A program made the translations under genes and the position numbers. Shown here piece by piece: positions 26,430 through 35,595 of a stretch of DNA of 64,000 nucleotides. The stretch covers positions 62,001 to 126,000 of the forward strand of contig NZ_RCZK01000005.1 of assembly GCF_006438955.1 (NCBI RefSeq). The letters are read 5' to 3'. Position 1 is the first letter of the stretch; the number at the start of each line of letters is the position of its first letter. The DNA comes from Sphingomonas oligophenolica (GTDB lineage: Bacteria; Pseudomonadota; Alphaproteobacteria; Sphingomonadales; Sphingomonadaceae). Under the pieces are notes generated by a model. The model worked only from the letters and a program-made list of their open reading frames with translations. It did no database searches and was not told the DNA's origin.

Positions 26430-27956
26430 ATGAGCGGCTTCCCGATCCTCTCCATCATGCTCGCCGTTCCGGCGATCGCGGCGATCGCGTGCCTGCTGCT
26501 GAGCGCGGAGAATGCGCGGCGGGTGGCGCTGGTCGCAACGCTGGTCGACCTCGCACTCGGGGTCATGCTGTGGGCGAATTACGACATCGGCGGCGCGCAA
26601 TGGCAGTTCGTCGAGCACGGGATCAACGTCGGTCGGTTCGGCTGGGATCTCGGCATCGACGGCTTCGCGCTGTTGCTGATCATGCTCAGCGTGTTCCTGA
26701 TGCCGATCTGCATCGGCGCGAGCTGGCAGGCGATCACGACCCGCGTCCCCGAATATATGGCGGCGTTCCTGTTCACCGAAGTGCTCATGATCGGCACCTT
26801 CGCGGCGCAGGATCTGTTCCTGTTCTATATCTTCTTCGAGGCCGGGCTGATCCCGATGTACTTGATCATCGGGGTCTGGGGCGGCGCGAACCGGATTTAC
26901 GCGAGCTACAAATTCTTCCTCTACACGCTGCTCGGCTCGGTGCTGATGTTCGTCGCGATGCTCTACATGGCGCACACTGCGGGGACGACGAGCATTCCCG
27001 CGCTGATGAACTACGATTTCCCCAGCGGGGTCCAGACCTGGCTGTGGCTCGCGTTCTTCGCCTCATTCGCGGTCAAGATGCCGATGTGGCCGGTCCATAC
27101 CTGGCTGCCCGACGCGCACGTCCAGGCGCCGACCGCGGGATCGGTGATTCTGGCAGGCGTGCTGCTGAAGCTGGGCGGTTACGGCTTCCTGCGGTTTTCG
27201 CTCCCGATGTTCCCGGAAGCATCGGCGCAGCTGACGTGGCTGATCTTTGCGCTGTCGGCGGTGGCGGTGATCTATACCAGCCTCGTCGCGCTGGTGCAGA
27301 ACGACATGAAGAAGCTGATCGCCTATTCGTCCGTCGCGCACATGGCGATCGTGACGATCGGGCTGTTCGCGTTCAACCGGCAGGGGATCGAGGGTGCGAT
27401 GCTCGTGATGCTCAGCCACGGGCTGGTGTCGGGCGCGTTGTTCCTGTGCGTCGGCGTGATCTACGACCGGCTGCATACCCGCGAGATCAGCCGTTATGGC
27501 GGGCTGGCAATCAACATGCCGCGCTATGCGCTGTTTTTCCTGCTGTTCACGATGGCGTCGATCGGGTTGCCGGGGACGAGCGGGTTCGTCGGCGAATTCC
27601 TGTCGTTGATGGGCACATACCAGCTGTCGACCGGGATCGCGCTGCTGTGCACGACCGGGATCATCCTGGGTGCGGCGTATATGCTGTATCTGTATCGCCG
27701 GGTCGTGTTCGGCGAGATCAAGAGCGACGATGTCGCCGCGATGCCGGACGTCTCGACGCGCGAACTGTGGCTGCTCGCGCCGATCGCGGCGGTGGTGTTG
27801 TGGATGGGGGTGTATCCCGAAAGCTTCATCGCGCCGATGCGCAAGGATGTCGGCGTGCTGCTCGCGCGGATCGACCGCGCGACACCGATCAGCGATTCCC
27901 GACCGACCGCGGGGAAGCCCGCCGCCATTACCGCAGCGCATGAGGGCGCTCACTGA
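26430..27956 (+). CDS. nuoM: NADH-quinone oxidoreductase subunit M (antiporter-like)
   Basis: 508 residues from the ATG at 26430, about 14 membrane helices. Key pathway residues are in LFYIFFEAGLIPMYLIIGVW (Glu, about 142) and MPMWPVHTWLPDAHVQAPT (Lys in the helix before it, about 228). It pumps protons in the membrane arm. Its stop overlaps nuoN (TGATG). Confidence 0.98.
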   Translation: MSGFPILSIMLAVPAIAAIACLLLSAENARRVALVATLVDLALGVMLWANYDIGGAQWQFVEHGINVGRFGWDLGIDGFALLLIMLSVFLMPICIGASWQAITTRVPEYMAAFLFTEVLMIGTFAAQDLFLFYIFFEAGLIPMYLIIGVWGGANRIYASYKFFLYTLLGSVLMFVAMLYMAHTAGTTSIPALMNYDFPSGVQTWLWLAFFASFAVKMPMWPVHTWLPDAHVQAPTAGSVILAGVLLKLGGYGFLRFSLPMFPEASAQLTWLIFALSAVAVIYTSLVALVQNDMKKLIAYSSVAHMAIVTIGLFAFNRQGIEGAMLVMLSHGLVSGALFLCVGVIYDRLHTREISRYGGLAINMPRYALFFLLFTMASIGLPGTSGFVGEFLSLMGTYQLSTGIALLCTTGIILGAAYMLYLYRRVVFGEIKSDDVAAMPDVSTRELWLLAPIAAVVLWMGVYPESFIAPMRKDVGVLLARIDRATPISDSRPTAGKPAAITAAHEGAH

Positions 27957-29401
27957 TGTCCTATGCTGCCAATCTTGCGATGACCCTGCCCGAGATCGTG
28001 CTCGGGCTCGGCGCGATCGCGTTGATGCTCGTTGCGGCCTGGGGCGGGAGCGCCTCGACCAAGGCGGTGTCCTGGGCATCGGTCGCGGTGCTGGTGGGCG
28101 CGGGGATCGCGCTGATCGGGCCGGCGTCGAGCGGGGGCGAGGCGTTCGGCGGGCTGTATCGCGCCGACGGCTTCGCGGCGTTCGCGAAGGTGCTGATCTA
28201 TGCCGCCGCGGCGGTCGCGATCATGATGGCACCGTCGTTCTTCGAACGGACCAGCGGCGACGATCTGCGCCCCGAATATCCCGTCCTGATCCTGCTCAGC
28301 GCATGCGGGATGGGGATGATGGTGTCGGCGAGCGACATGCTGACGCTGTACGTCGGGCTCGAGCTGCAGAGCCTTGCGGCGTATGTGCTCGCGAGCTTCA
28401 TGCGGCGCGATGCGCGCTCGGCGGAGGCGGGACTCAAATATTTCGTGCTCGGCGCGCTCGCGAGCGGGATCCTGCTCTACGGGATCAGCCTCGTCTATGG
28501 GTTCAGCGGGACGACGCTGTTTTCGGGCATCGCCGACGCCTATGCGGGATCGCGGTCGATCGGACTGATGGTCGGCCTCGTGTTCGTGTTCGCGGGTCTC
28601 GCGTTCAAGATCAGCGCGGTGCCGTTCCACATGTGGACGCCCGACGTGTACGAAGGCGCGCCGACGCCGGTCACCGCATTCTTCGCCTCCGCCCCCAAGG
28701 TCGCGGCGATGGCGCTGAGCGTCCGGGTCGCGGTCGATGCGATGGGGCCGGCGACCGACCAGTGGCGCCAGATCGTGATCTTCGCCAGCCTGGCCTCGAT
28801 CATTCTCGGCGCGGTCGCGGCGATCGGGCAGACCAACGTCAAGCGGCTGCTCGCCTATTCGTCGATCAACAACATCGGTTTCGCGCTGGTCGGTCTGGCG
28901 GCGGGGACACGCGAGGGTGTCGCATCGGTGCTGTTCTACCTCACCGTGTATATCGTGATGACGCTCGGCAGCTTCCTCGTCGTGCTCCAGATGCGCGATG
29001 AGGCGGGTGAACCGGTCGAGACGATCGCGAGCATGGCCGGGTTGTCGCGGACCAAGCCGCTGCTGGCGCTCGCGATGGCGATGTTCATGTTCAGCCTGGC
29101 GGGGATTCCGCCGCTGCTGGGGTTCAACGCGAAGCTCGCGGTGTTCTCGGCAGCGGTCGATGCGGGGCTGTTCCCGCTCGCGGTGGCGGGCTTCGTCGCT
29201 TCGGTGATCGGGGCGTATTATTATCTGCGCGTCATCAAGGTGATGTATTTCGATGACCCGGCCCCTGCCTATGGCGGCGAGGCGGGGATCGTCGAGGGCG
29301 GGCTGATCGCGGCGGCCGCGGTGTTCGTATCGCCGGTCGGCTGGCTGCTGCTCGCGCCGCTGGGCGTTGCAACGCTGGGCGCGGCGCGGTCGCTGCTCTG
29401 A
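27956..29401 (+). CDS. nuoN: NADH-quinone oxidoreductase subunit N (antiporter-like)
   Basis: 481 residues, about 14 membrane helices. Conserved stretches include LYVGLELQSLAAYVLASF (Glu, about 131) and KISAVPFHMWTPDVYEGAPT (Lys, about 218). It is the last complex I gene, and its stop (TGA) overlaps the proposed CTG start of birA. Confidence 0.98.
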   Translation: MSYAANLAMTLPEIVLGLGAIALMLVAAWGGSASTKAVSWASVAVLVGAGIALIGPASSGGEAFGGLYRADGFAAFAKVLIYAAAAVAIMMAPSFFERTSGDDLRPEYPVLILLSACGMGMMVSASDMLTLYVGLELQSLAAYVLASFMRRDARSAEAGLKYFVLGALASGILLYGISLVYGFSGTTLFSGIADAYAGSRSIGLMVGLVFVFAGLAFKISAVPFHMWTPDVYEGAPTPVTAFFASAPKVAAMALSVRVAVDAMGPATDQWRQIVIFASLASIILGAVAAIGQTNVKRLLAYSSINNIGFALVGLAAGTREGVASVLFYLTVYIVMTLGSFLVVLQMRDEAGEPVETIASMAGLSRTKPLLALAMAMFMFSLAGIPPLLGFNAKLAVFSAAVDAGLFPLAVAGFVASVIGAYYYLRVIKVMYFDDPAPAYGGEAGIVEGGLIAAAAVFVSPVGWLLLAPLGVATLGAARSLL

Positions 29402-30105
29402 GCACGATCCGCACCGTCGCGGAGACGGGGTCGACCAACGCCGACATGCTCGAACTCGCGCGCAGCGGTGTCGCGGAAGGGCTGTGGTTGCGGGCGGAGC
29501 GCCAGACGCTGGGGCGGGGGCGGCAGGGCCGTGCGTGGGAGTCGCCGATCGGCAACTGCTATGCGACTAATCTGGTCAGGCTGAGGCCGACCGATCCGCC
29601 GGCCGCGACGCTGGCGCTGGTCGCGGCGGTAGCGTTGGCGGAGGCGGTATCGGTTTATACGCGCCGACCGTCACCACGGCTCAAATGGCCTAACGACCTG
29701 CTGATCGACGGCGCAAAGCTGTCGGGCATCCTGCTCGAACGCGCCGATGATGCGGTGGTGATCGGGATCGGCGTGAACCTGGCGCATCACCCCGATTTGG
29801 CTGAGCGCCCGACCACCAGCCTGGCGGCGCACGGCGTGGTCGTGGCACCCGAGAACTTTATCGACACGCTCGCCGACAGCGTCGCGCGCTGGCTGTCGCG
29901 CTGGCGCAGCGAAGTGCTCGCGCCGGTGCGCCAGCGCTGGCTCGACCTCGCGCACCCGATCGGCACCGCGCTGACCGTGCGCCTGCCCGATGGCACCGCG
30001 ATCGACGGGCTGTTCGATGGGCTCGATTCGGACGGCGCGCTGATCCTGCGCTTGGCGGACGCGACCCGGCGTGTCATTCACGCCGCCGACGTCTTCCTGC
30101 TGTAA
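29398..30105 (+). CDS. birA: Biotin-[acetyl-CoA-carboxylase] ligase, class I
   Basis: 235 residues if translation begins at CTG 29398, overlapping the nuoN stop (CTGA). The first in-frame ATG (29446) would delete the conserved N-terminal ETGSTNADM segment that holds the substrate, and no ATG, GTG or TTG lies nearby upstream in frame, so a non-standard start is likely. The catalytic loop is [12 protein letters not shown] (about residue 38), and [17 protein letters not shown] (about 98) is the active-site Lys region. There is no N-terminal DNA-binding domain. The enzyme attaches biotin to acetyl-CoA carboxylase. In sphingomonads the order nuoN-birA-coaX-rnj is usual. Confidence 0.9.
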   Translation: MSTIRTVAETGSTNADMLELARSGVAEGLWLRAERQTLGRGRQGRAWESPIGNCYATNLVRLRPTDPPAATLALVAAVALAEAVSVYTRRPSPRLKWPNDLLIDGAKLSGILLERADDAVVIGIGVNLAHHPDLAERPTTSLAAHGVVVAPENFIDTLADSVARWLSRWRSEVLAPVRQRWLDLAHPIGTALTVRLPDGTAIDGLFDGLDSDGALILRLADATRRVIHAADVFLL

Positions 30106-30113
30106 GGAACCCC

Positions 30114-30896
30114 ATGCTGCTCGCGATCGATGCCGGGAATACCAATGTCGTCTTCGCGCTGGTGGCGGGGCGCGAGATCAAGGCGCGCTGGCGGATCGCA
30201 ACCGATCCGCGCCGAACCGCGGACGAATATGCGGTGTGGCTGAGCCAGCTACTGTCGCTCGAAGGGTTCGACCGCAGCGATGTCGATCGCGTCGTGATCG
30301 CGACCGTCGTGCCGCGCGCGATGCACAACCTCCAGGTGCTCAGCTCCAAATATTTCAAGACCGAGGCGATGATCGCCGGGCGCGCGCCGCTGGAATGGGG
30401 GATCGCGATCGACGTCGACGAACCCGCCTCGCTCGGCGCGGATCGCGCGATCAACACGATCGCGGCGCACGCACTCCACGACGGCGATTTGATCGTGATC
30501 GATTTCGGGACCGCGACGACGTTCGACGTCAGCGATTATTCGGGCGCGTACAAGGGCGGGATCATCGCGCCGGGGATCAACTTGTCGCTCGATGCGCTGG
30601 TCACCGCCGCGGCGAAGCTGCCCCGCATCGCGATCGAGGCGCCCGCGATTCCCGGCGTGATCGGGCGCAATACGGTCGACCAGATGTCGATCGGGGTGTA
30701 TTGGGGCTATATCGCGATGATCGAGGGACTGGTTGCGCGGTTGAAAACCGAGGTCGCGCGGCCCGTCAAGGTGATCGCGACGGGCGGATTGGCCACTCTT
30801 TTCGAACGACATACCAACGTGTTCGACGTGATCGAACCAGACCTGACCATCCAGGGGCTGGCGATCATGGTCGACAATGCCCATATCACCCCGTGA
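30114..30896 (+). CDS. coaX: Type III pantothenate kinase
   Basis: 260 residues; AAGGAA lies at ribosome-binding spacing before the ATG. The ASKHA-fold motifs are present: [16 protein letters not shown] at the N-terminus (phosphate 1), [15 protein letters not shown] (about 128) and [11 protein letters not shown] (about 222). The GADR loop ([12 protein letters not shown], about 105) binds pantothenate. It catalyses the first step of coenzyme A synthesis and is not feedback-inhibited by CoA in this type. It stands 8 bases after birA, in the same operon. Confidence 0.96.
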   Translation: MLLAIDAGNTNVVFALVAGREIKARWRIATDPRRTADEYAVWLSQLLSLEGFDRSDVDRVVIATVVPRAMHNLQVLSSKYFKTEAMIAGRAPLEWGIAIDVDEPASLGADRAINTIAAHALHDGDLIVIDFGTATTFDVSDYSGAYKGGIIAPGINLSLDALVTAAAKLPRIAIEAPAIPGVIGRNTVDQMSIGVYWGYIAMIEGLVARLKTEVARPVKVIATGGLATLFERHTNVFDVIEPDLTIQGLAIMVDNAHITP

Positions 30897-30950
30897 CGCG
30901 CTCGCGCCGACCTGGCCTGCGGGCGTCCACGACATTCCTGAAAGTATCGA

Positions 30951-32588
30951 ATGACCCCCAAGAATAACGAATTGCTCTTCTGTGCCCTCGGTGGCTCGGG
31001 AGAGATCGGCATGAACGTCAATCTCTATGGCGCGAACGGCAAATGGCTGATGGTCGATTGCGGCATCACCTTCGCCGACGCCGCCTATCCGGGCATCGAC
31101 GTGATCCTGCCCGACCTCGCGTTCATCGAAGAGCGCGCCGCCGACCTCGTCGGTATCGTGCTGACGCACGGGCATGAAGATCATATCGGCGCGCTGCCGT
31201 ACCTCGCGGAGGATCTGGGCGTGCCGCTCTACGCCACGCGCTTCACCGCGGGGCTGATCCGCGGCAAGCTCGACGAGGAAGGGATCGCGAACCGCGTCTC
31301 GCTCAAAATCGTCGAGACCGGCAAGGCATTCAAGGTCGGGCCGTTCGGCCTCACCTTCGTCGAACTGTCGCATTCGATCCCCGAACCCAATGCGCTGATC
31401 ATCGACACCCCCGCGGGGCGGGTGTTTCACACCGGCGACTGGAAGCTCGACGCGACCCCGGTCATCGGCAAGCCGACCAGCCCCGAAGCGCTCGCAGCGA
31501 TCGGCGATGAAGGCATCGACGTGCTGGTGTGCGATTCGACCAACGTCTTCAACCAGGAGGCATCGGGCTCCGAAGCGAGCGTCCGGGTTGGGCTGACCGA
31601 GACCGTGGCGAAGGCGAAGGGCCGCGTGCTCGTCACCACCTTCGCGTCGAACGCGGGGCGGCTGCATACGCTGGGGCAGGTTGCCAAGGAGACCGGGCGC
31701 AAGCTGTGCGTGACCGGGCGGTCGCTCGACCGGATCCTGAAGGTGGCGCAGGCGACCGGCTATCTGCTCGATTTCCCCGAGACGGTCGATCCCGACACCG
31801 CGATGCGGCTGCCGCGTAACACGGTGCTGATCGTCGCAACCGGCGGGCAGGGCGAACCGCGCGCTGCGCTGGCGCGGGTGGCGGAAGGATCGCATCCGAT
31901 CAAGCTCGAGAGCGGCGACACCGTCATTTTCTCGTCGAAGCAGATTCCCGGCAACGAGGTCGCGATCGGGCGGATCCAGAACACGCTCGCGGGACGCGGC
32001 GTCGAGATGGTGACCGAACGCCAGGCGCACGTCCATGTCTCGGGCCATCCCGGACGGCCCGAGCTCGCCAAGATGTACGACTGGATCAGGCCCGACGTGC
32101 TCGTGCCCGTCCATGGCGAGATGCGCCACATGATGGAACATGCGCGGTTCGGGCTTGCCGAGGGCATCCCCGAAACGATCGTCCAGTCCGACGGCGATAT
32201 CTTGCGCCTGCTGCCCAAGGTGGCGAAGATCGGCAACGCCACCGTCGGGCGGCTGGTGCTCGATGGCGACGTGATCCTCCCCGCCGATGGCGGCACGATG
32301 AACGAGCGCCGCAAGCTGGCGCTCAACGGCCAGATTTCGGTCGCGATCGCGCTCGACAAGGGCGGGCGCATCATCGGCACGCCGCAGGTTCGCATCCAGG
32401 GCATCCCGGTCGAGGAAGATCGCGCCGATTTCGTCAGCGATGTGATCGCGGCGGCGGGAGCGGCGGTGAAGAGCGGCAATCGCGACGTCGAGCGGCGGCG
32501 CGAGGATATCCGCTTGGCGGTGCGCAAGATCACCACCCGCTGGACCGGCAAGAAGCCGATCGTCGACGTGCTGCTGATCCAGGGCTGA
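30951..32588 (+). CDS. rnj: Ribonuclease J
   Basis: 545 residues. The metallo-beta-lactamase zinc motif HGHEDHIGALPY (about residue 71) and the beta-CASP segments (CDSTNVFNQEASGSE, TTFASNAGRLHTLGQ, and HVSGHPGRPELA) are intact. It is a 5'-3' exo- and endonuclease in RNA processing and turnover; alphaproteobacteria use it in rRNA maturation. The start MTPKNNELLFCALGGSGEIG follows the coaX end by 54 bases. DUF1467 follows at once. Confidence 0.97.
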   Translation: MTPKNNELLFCALGGSGEIGMNVNLYGANGKWLMVDCGITFADAAYPGIDVILPDLAFIEERAADLVGIVLTHGHEDHIGALPYLAEDLGVPLYATRFTAGLIRGKLDEEGIANRVSLKIVETGKAFKVGPFGLTFVELSHSIPEPNALIIDTPAGRVFHTGDWKLDATPVIGKPTSPEALAAIGDEGIDVLVCDSTNVFNQEASGSEASVRVGLTETVAKAKGRVLVTTFASNAGRLHTLGQVAKETGRKLCVTGRSLDRILKVAQATGYLLDFPETVDPDTAMRLPRNTVLIVATGGQGEPRAALARVAEGSHPIKLESGDTVIFSSKQIPGNEVAIGRIQNTLAGRGVEMVTERQAHVHVSGHPGRPELAKMYDWIRPDVLVPVHGEMRHMMEHARFGLAEGIPETIVQSDGDILRLLPKVAKIGNATVGRLVLDGDVILPADGGTMNERRKLALNGQISVAIALDKGGRIIGTPQVRIQGIPVEEDRADFVSDVIAAAGAAVKSGNRDVERRREDIRLAVRKITTRWTGKKPIVDVLLIQG

Positions 32589-32594
32589 TCGGCG

Positions 32595-32876
32595 ATGAAG
32601 CTGACGTCGATGATCGCGATCTACGCCCTGATCTGGGCGTTTTCGGTCTTCCTCGTCCTGCCGTTCGGGGTGCGCACGACGCGGGAAATGGGGGGCGACC
32701 TGATCCCGGGTCAGGCCGAGAGTGCCCCCCACGAACTGCACCTCGGCAGGATCGCGGTGCGCGTCACGATCGTCGCGACGCTGGTGTTCCTGCTATTCCT
32801 TGCGAACTATGAGTTTGGGTGGCTCACCACCGACGCGTTCAACGGCTATGCCCAGCGGGCGGTCGGCACGACCTAG
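32595..32876 (+). CDS. DUF1467 family membrane protein
   Basis: 93 residues with two membrane segments (about 6-25 and 53-71). FLVLPFGVRTTREMG after the first helix is the family hallmark. This alphaproteobacterial family regularly follows rnj and precedes proS; its role is unknown. Its stop TAG shares a CTAG with the stop of the convergent large gene (32873-32876). Confidence 0.9.
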   Translation: MKLTSMIAIYALIWAFSVFLVLPFGVRTTREMGGDLIPGQAESAPHELHLGRIAVRVTIVATLVFLLFLANYEFGWLTTDAFNGYAQRAVGTT

Positions 32877-35149
32877 CGCAGCCGCTGGATCGCCTGGGCG
32901 AGCGCGACGTAGAGCTTGCCCATATCCGACGACAAGAGGGTGATCCCGAGCGGCGAACCGTCGCGCTGCGCGAGCACCGCGCGGAGCATCGCCTCGAAAT
33001 CGTGGATGTAACGGTTGACGCTTTCGCGGAACGACGCGTCGTCGTCGTAGAGCCGCGCGATGTCGCGGGCGTCGCCGGGCTCCAGGATACGGACCGCGCG
33101 GCGGGTGAACACGCCGCGATCGCCCTTGAGATAGGCCGCCCATGCGCTGTCGGACACGTCGGGAGCGAAGGTCTTGGCGATGTCGATCGAGGCCGAATTG
33201 AGCGATTCGATCAGCAGCGAAACGCGCCGCGAGAAGGTGTCGCGGTCATGGTCCTCGCGTTCGGCGCGGGCATCCTCGAACCGGGTTTCGAGAATCGCGG
33301 TCTGGTCCGCGATTTCGCGGACCTGATCGGCGAGCAGTTCGGTCGCGCGGGTCGCGGCATCGACCGCGGTCGCGGTGGCATCGCCGATCGCGGCGACCTG
33401 GCGCTCGACGGTGTCGCTCGTCGCGCGGCGCATCGCGTCGGCGCTCGCGGCACCCAGCGCATCGGCGGCTTCGGGGATGACCGTCGCGAGCGTTTCGCGC
33501 GCCTTGTCGGCGGCGACCGCGGCGGTATCGCGGACCCGGAGTAGCGCGTCGATCAGCCGCGGCGCGGCTTCTTCGGCGAAGGCGTGGGTCTTGCCGATCG
33601 TGCCGTCGACCATCGCGCCGAGTTCGTCCGCCTTTTCGCGCCCTTCGGTCAGCGTATCGAGCAGCGTTTTCGACAGGTGATCGAGCGTCCGCCGCTGTTC
33701 GGCGATGACGCCCGCGATCGCCTCGATCGCATCGTGGGTGCTTTCGGCGGCGGTGACGAGCGCGAGCAGTTCGGGTTTCGCCTGGACGACGACCGCCTTG
33801 CTCGCCGCGACCTTCGTGTCGAGCCGGCTGAGCGCGTCGGGGAGCGTTTCGTCGATTTCGCGCGCCGCGGAATCGAGTGCGATGAGCAGGGTTTCGGTGG
33901 TGCCGATCGTGCGCGTGGCCATCGCTTCGCCCGCCTTCAGCGCTTCGGTCATCGCGTCCGCCGATCCGCCGAGCGCGCTGATCGAAGCGGCCAGGTGCTG
34001 GGATTTGCCAACACCCTGTTCGTGGAGCGCGTCGATCCGCAGTTCGACGCGACCGATCCCCGAATCGAGCCCTGCAAGCAGATCGTCGGTCGCGGCGCGC
34101 TGGCCTTCGAGGCGCTGGGTGACGCGGTCGATCACCGATTCGACCGTGGCGATCCGTTCGGCCAACGCCTCGGCGCTGTCGCGCGCGGCGTGATCGAGTG
34201 CGGCCTGGTTGGCACCGACCATCGCGAGCACCGCTTCGCCCTGCGCCGCGATCCCCTGACGGGCCTGGTCGACCGCGTCGGCGGTGCGCCCGAGCAGCGC
34301 ATCGACCGCGGTCGACATGTCGCCAGTGACCGTTTCGAGCCGGGCGCCCGCGGTCTCGCTGGTCGCCTCCATCCGCGCAATATGCGCGGCGAGGCGCTGC
34401 GCCGCACCGCCCGCGACGCCATCGGCTTCGCGGCCGCGTTCGGCGAGCGCGGCGAGTTGCGCATCGAGCGCGGCGGCGTGCTCGCTCGCCGAGAGCCCGG
34501 TGGCTTCCAGCCGATCCGCGATTGCGCTGGTTTCGGCCTGCGCGCGCGGGAGCGAGGCGAGGAGAATCTCGAGGCTCTGCTGTGCGCCGCCCGCGGCGTC
34601 ACGCAGCGCGGCGGCGTGCGAATCGGCCTGGCCGATTTCGAGCGCGAGATGGCGGCCGATCGAGGACAGCCGCTCATTGGCACCGTCGCCCATCGCCATC
34701 AGCGTCGTGATCTGCTCCGCGAGCGCGCGCCGATTCGCTTCGAGCGTGGCGGCGATGGCGGAAACGGTGCGTTCGAGGCTCGCGGCCTCGGCGTGCATCG
34801 CGCGTGCGGTGTTGCCGAAGCGCCGCGCCTCGCGCCGACTCGTTCGCATCGCGAGCAGCCAGACGATGCCGAGCAGCGCCGGGATCGTCGCCAGCGCCGC
34901 GACGAACTGCGCGAGCGCGACGGGGCCGAGCGTGGCAAGCGAATCGCGCGCGAACCACAGCATCGCGGCGATCCATGCCACGCCCGCGACGACCGCGACC
35001 GCGCCCAGCGAGCGATACGACCCCGCCGCGGGCTCTTCTTCGTGCTCGGCGACGGTGGTGAGGTCGAATCCCGAATCGCCCTGGTCGATCGCACCATCGG
35101 TGTCGCTTGGCGCCTGCGGCTCTGTTTCCGCGCGGATATCTACGATCAT
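32873..35149 (-). CDS. Large two-TM coiled-coil protein, possibly TipN-like
   Basis: 758 residues from the ATG at 35149 (MIVDIRAETEP), which has GGGGG upstream; an ATG five codons earlier (35164) is the alternative. An acidic cytoplasmic N-terminus is followed by two membrane helices (about 48-66 and 79-101), then about 500 residues of Ala/Glu/Arg-rich coiled coil in irregular heptads. The end is a compact conserved-looking domain (about 640-758) with FSRRVSLLIESLNSASIDI and SWAAYLKGDRGVFTRRAVR. The same plan (two N-terminal TM, long coiled coil, polar C-terminus) is that of Caulobacter TipN, a new-pole marker. I cannot confirm orthology. The coiled coil could equally be a generic envelope-anchored scaffold. 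Confidence 0.82.
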   Translation of the reverse strand: MIVDIRAETEPQAPSDTDGAIDQGDSGFDLTTVAEHEEEPAAGSYRSLGAVAVVAGVAWIAAMLWFARDSLATLGPVALAQFVAALATIPALLGIVWLLAMRTSRREARRFGNTARAMHAEAASLERTVSAIAATLEANRRALAEQITTLMAMGDGANERLSSIGRHLALEIGQADSHAAALRDAAGGAQQSLEILLASLPRAQAETSAIADRLEATGLSASEHAAALDAQLAALAERGREADGVAGGAAQRLAAHIARMEATSETAGARLETVTGDMSTAVDALLGRTADAVDQARQGIAAQGEAVLAMVGANQAALDHAARDSAEALAERIATVESVIDRVTQRLEGQRAATDDLLAGLDSGIGRVELRIDALHEQGVGKSQHLAASISALGGSADAMTEALKAGEAMATRTIGTTETLLIALDSAAREIDETLPDALSRLDTKVAASKAVVVQAKPELLALVTAAESTHDAIEAIAGVIAEQRRTLDHLSKTLLDTLTEGREKADELGAMVDGTIGKTHAFAEEAAPRLIDALLRVRDTAAVAADKARETLATVIPEAADALGAASADAMRRATSDTVERQVAAIGDATATAVDAATRATELLADQVREIADQTAILETRFEDARAEREDHDRDTFSRRVSLLIESLNSASIDIAKTFAPDVSDSAWAAYLKGDRGVFTRRAVRILEPGDARDIARLYDDDASFRESVNRYIHDFEAMLRAVLAQRDGSPLGITLLSSDMGKLYVALAQAIQRLR

Positions 35150-35245
35150 GGAACCCCCGTTCATCGCCGATATTTACCACGTTTGGGCGAGTCACAAAGC
35201 GATAACGCAATGATTGCTTAACCAGCCGCCGATTAGACCGACGCG

Positions 35246-35536
35246 ATGGCCTATGATCCCGGTGCAATCGATGCGACTCTGGCAGCCGCGGTGGGCGACG
35301 AGCCCGGGCTGATCGCGGAGCTGCGGATGGCGTTCGTCGAGAGTGTCGAGCGCTCGCTCGCGGCGCTGGGCACCGCCGAAGACGCCGTGGCGTGGCGCGA
35401 CGCGGCGCTGCGGCTGAAGGGATTGTCCGCGAGTTTCGGTGCGATCCGGCTGATGGCGCTGGCGAGCGATGCGGAGACGCGGCCGTTCGATACCGATATC
35501 CTCAGCAAGCTGACCCGGTCGATCGCGCGACTCTGA
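35246..35536 (+). CDS. Hpt-like protein lacking the phospho-acceptor histidine
   Basis: 96 residues, predicted four-helix bundle of the histidine phosphotransfer fold. The diagnostic helix reads DAALRLKGLSASFGAIRLM. In normal Hpt domains the H-x-L-K-G motif holds the phosphorylated His two residues before the L of LKG; here that position is Leu55. The rest of the helix (LKG, small residues, Gly65) is kept, so the fold is probably intact but cannot carry phosphate. It may bind rather than relay. It lies in front of a same-strand run of three genes that ends in a kinase-like gene also without its His. Confidence 0.75.
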   Translation: MAYDPGAIDATLAAAVGDEPGLIAELRMAFVESVERSLAALGTAEDAVAWRDAALRLKGLSASFGAIRLMALASDAETRPFDTDILSKLTRSIARL

Positions 35537-35595
35537 CCCCTTACGGGATCGCGGGCGGGGTTTGCATCCGGGGTTGCACGCCCTAACAGCCGGAC

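Noticed and set aside
29446..30105. birA starting at the first ATG
   Set aside because: It would remove the ETGSTN substrate loop that is conserved in the family; the CTG start is favoured.
30249..32741. An 830-codon open frame on the minus strand over coaX and rnj
   Set aside because: It is antisense to two well-conserved genes; composition is Arg/Asp/His-rich shadow sequence without any family pattern.
33584..35221. Open frames on the plus strand opposite the large coiled-coil gene
   Set aside because: The minus-strand frame has signal-like TM segments, heptads and a compact end domain; the plus frames look like shadows of its Ala/Glu/Arg-rich codons.
35214..35236. A CtrA box upstream of the Hpt-like gene (TTAACC ... 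GATTAG)
   Set aside because: The two half-sites are 11 bases apart rather than 7, so it does not fit the consensus.
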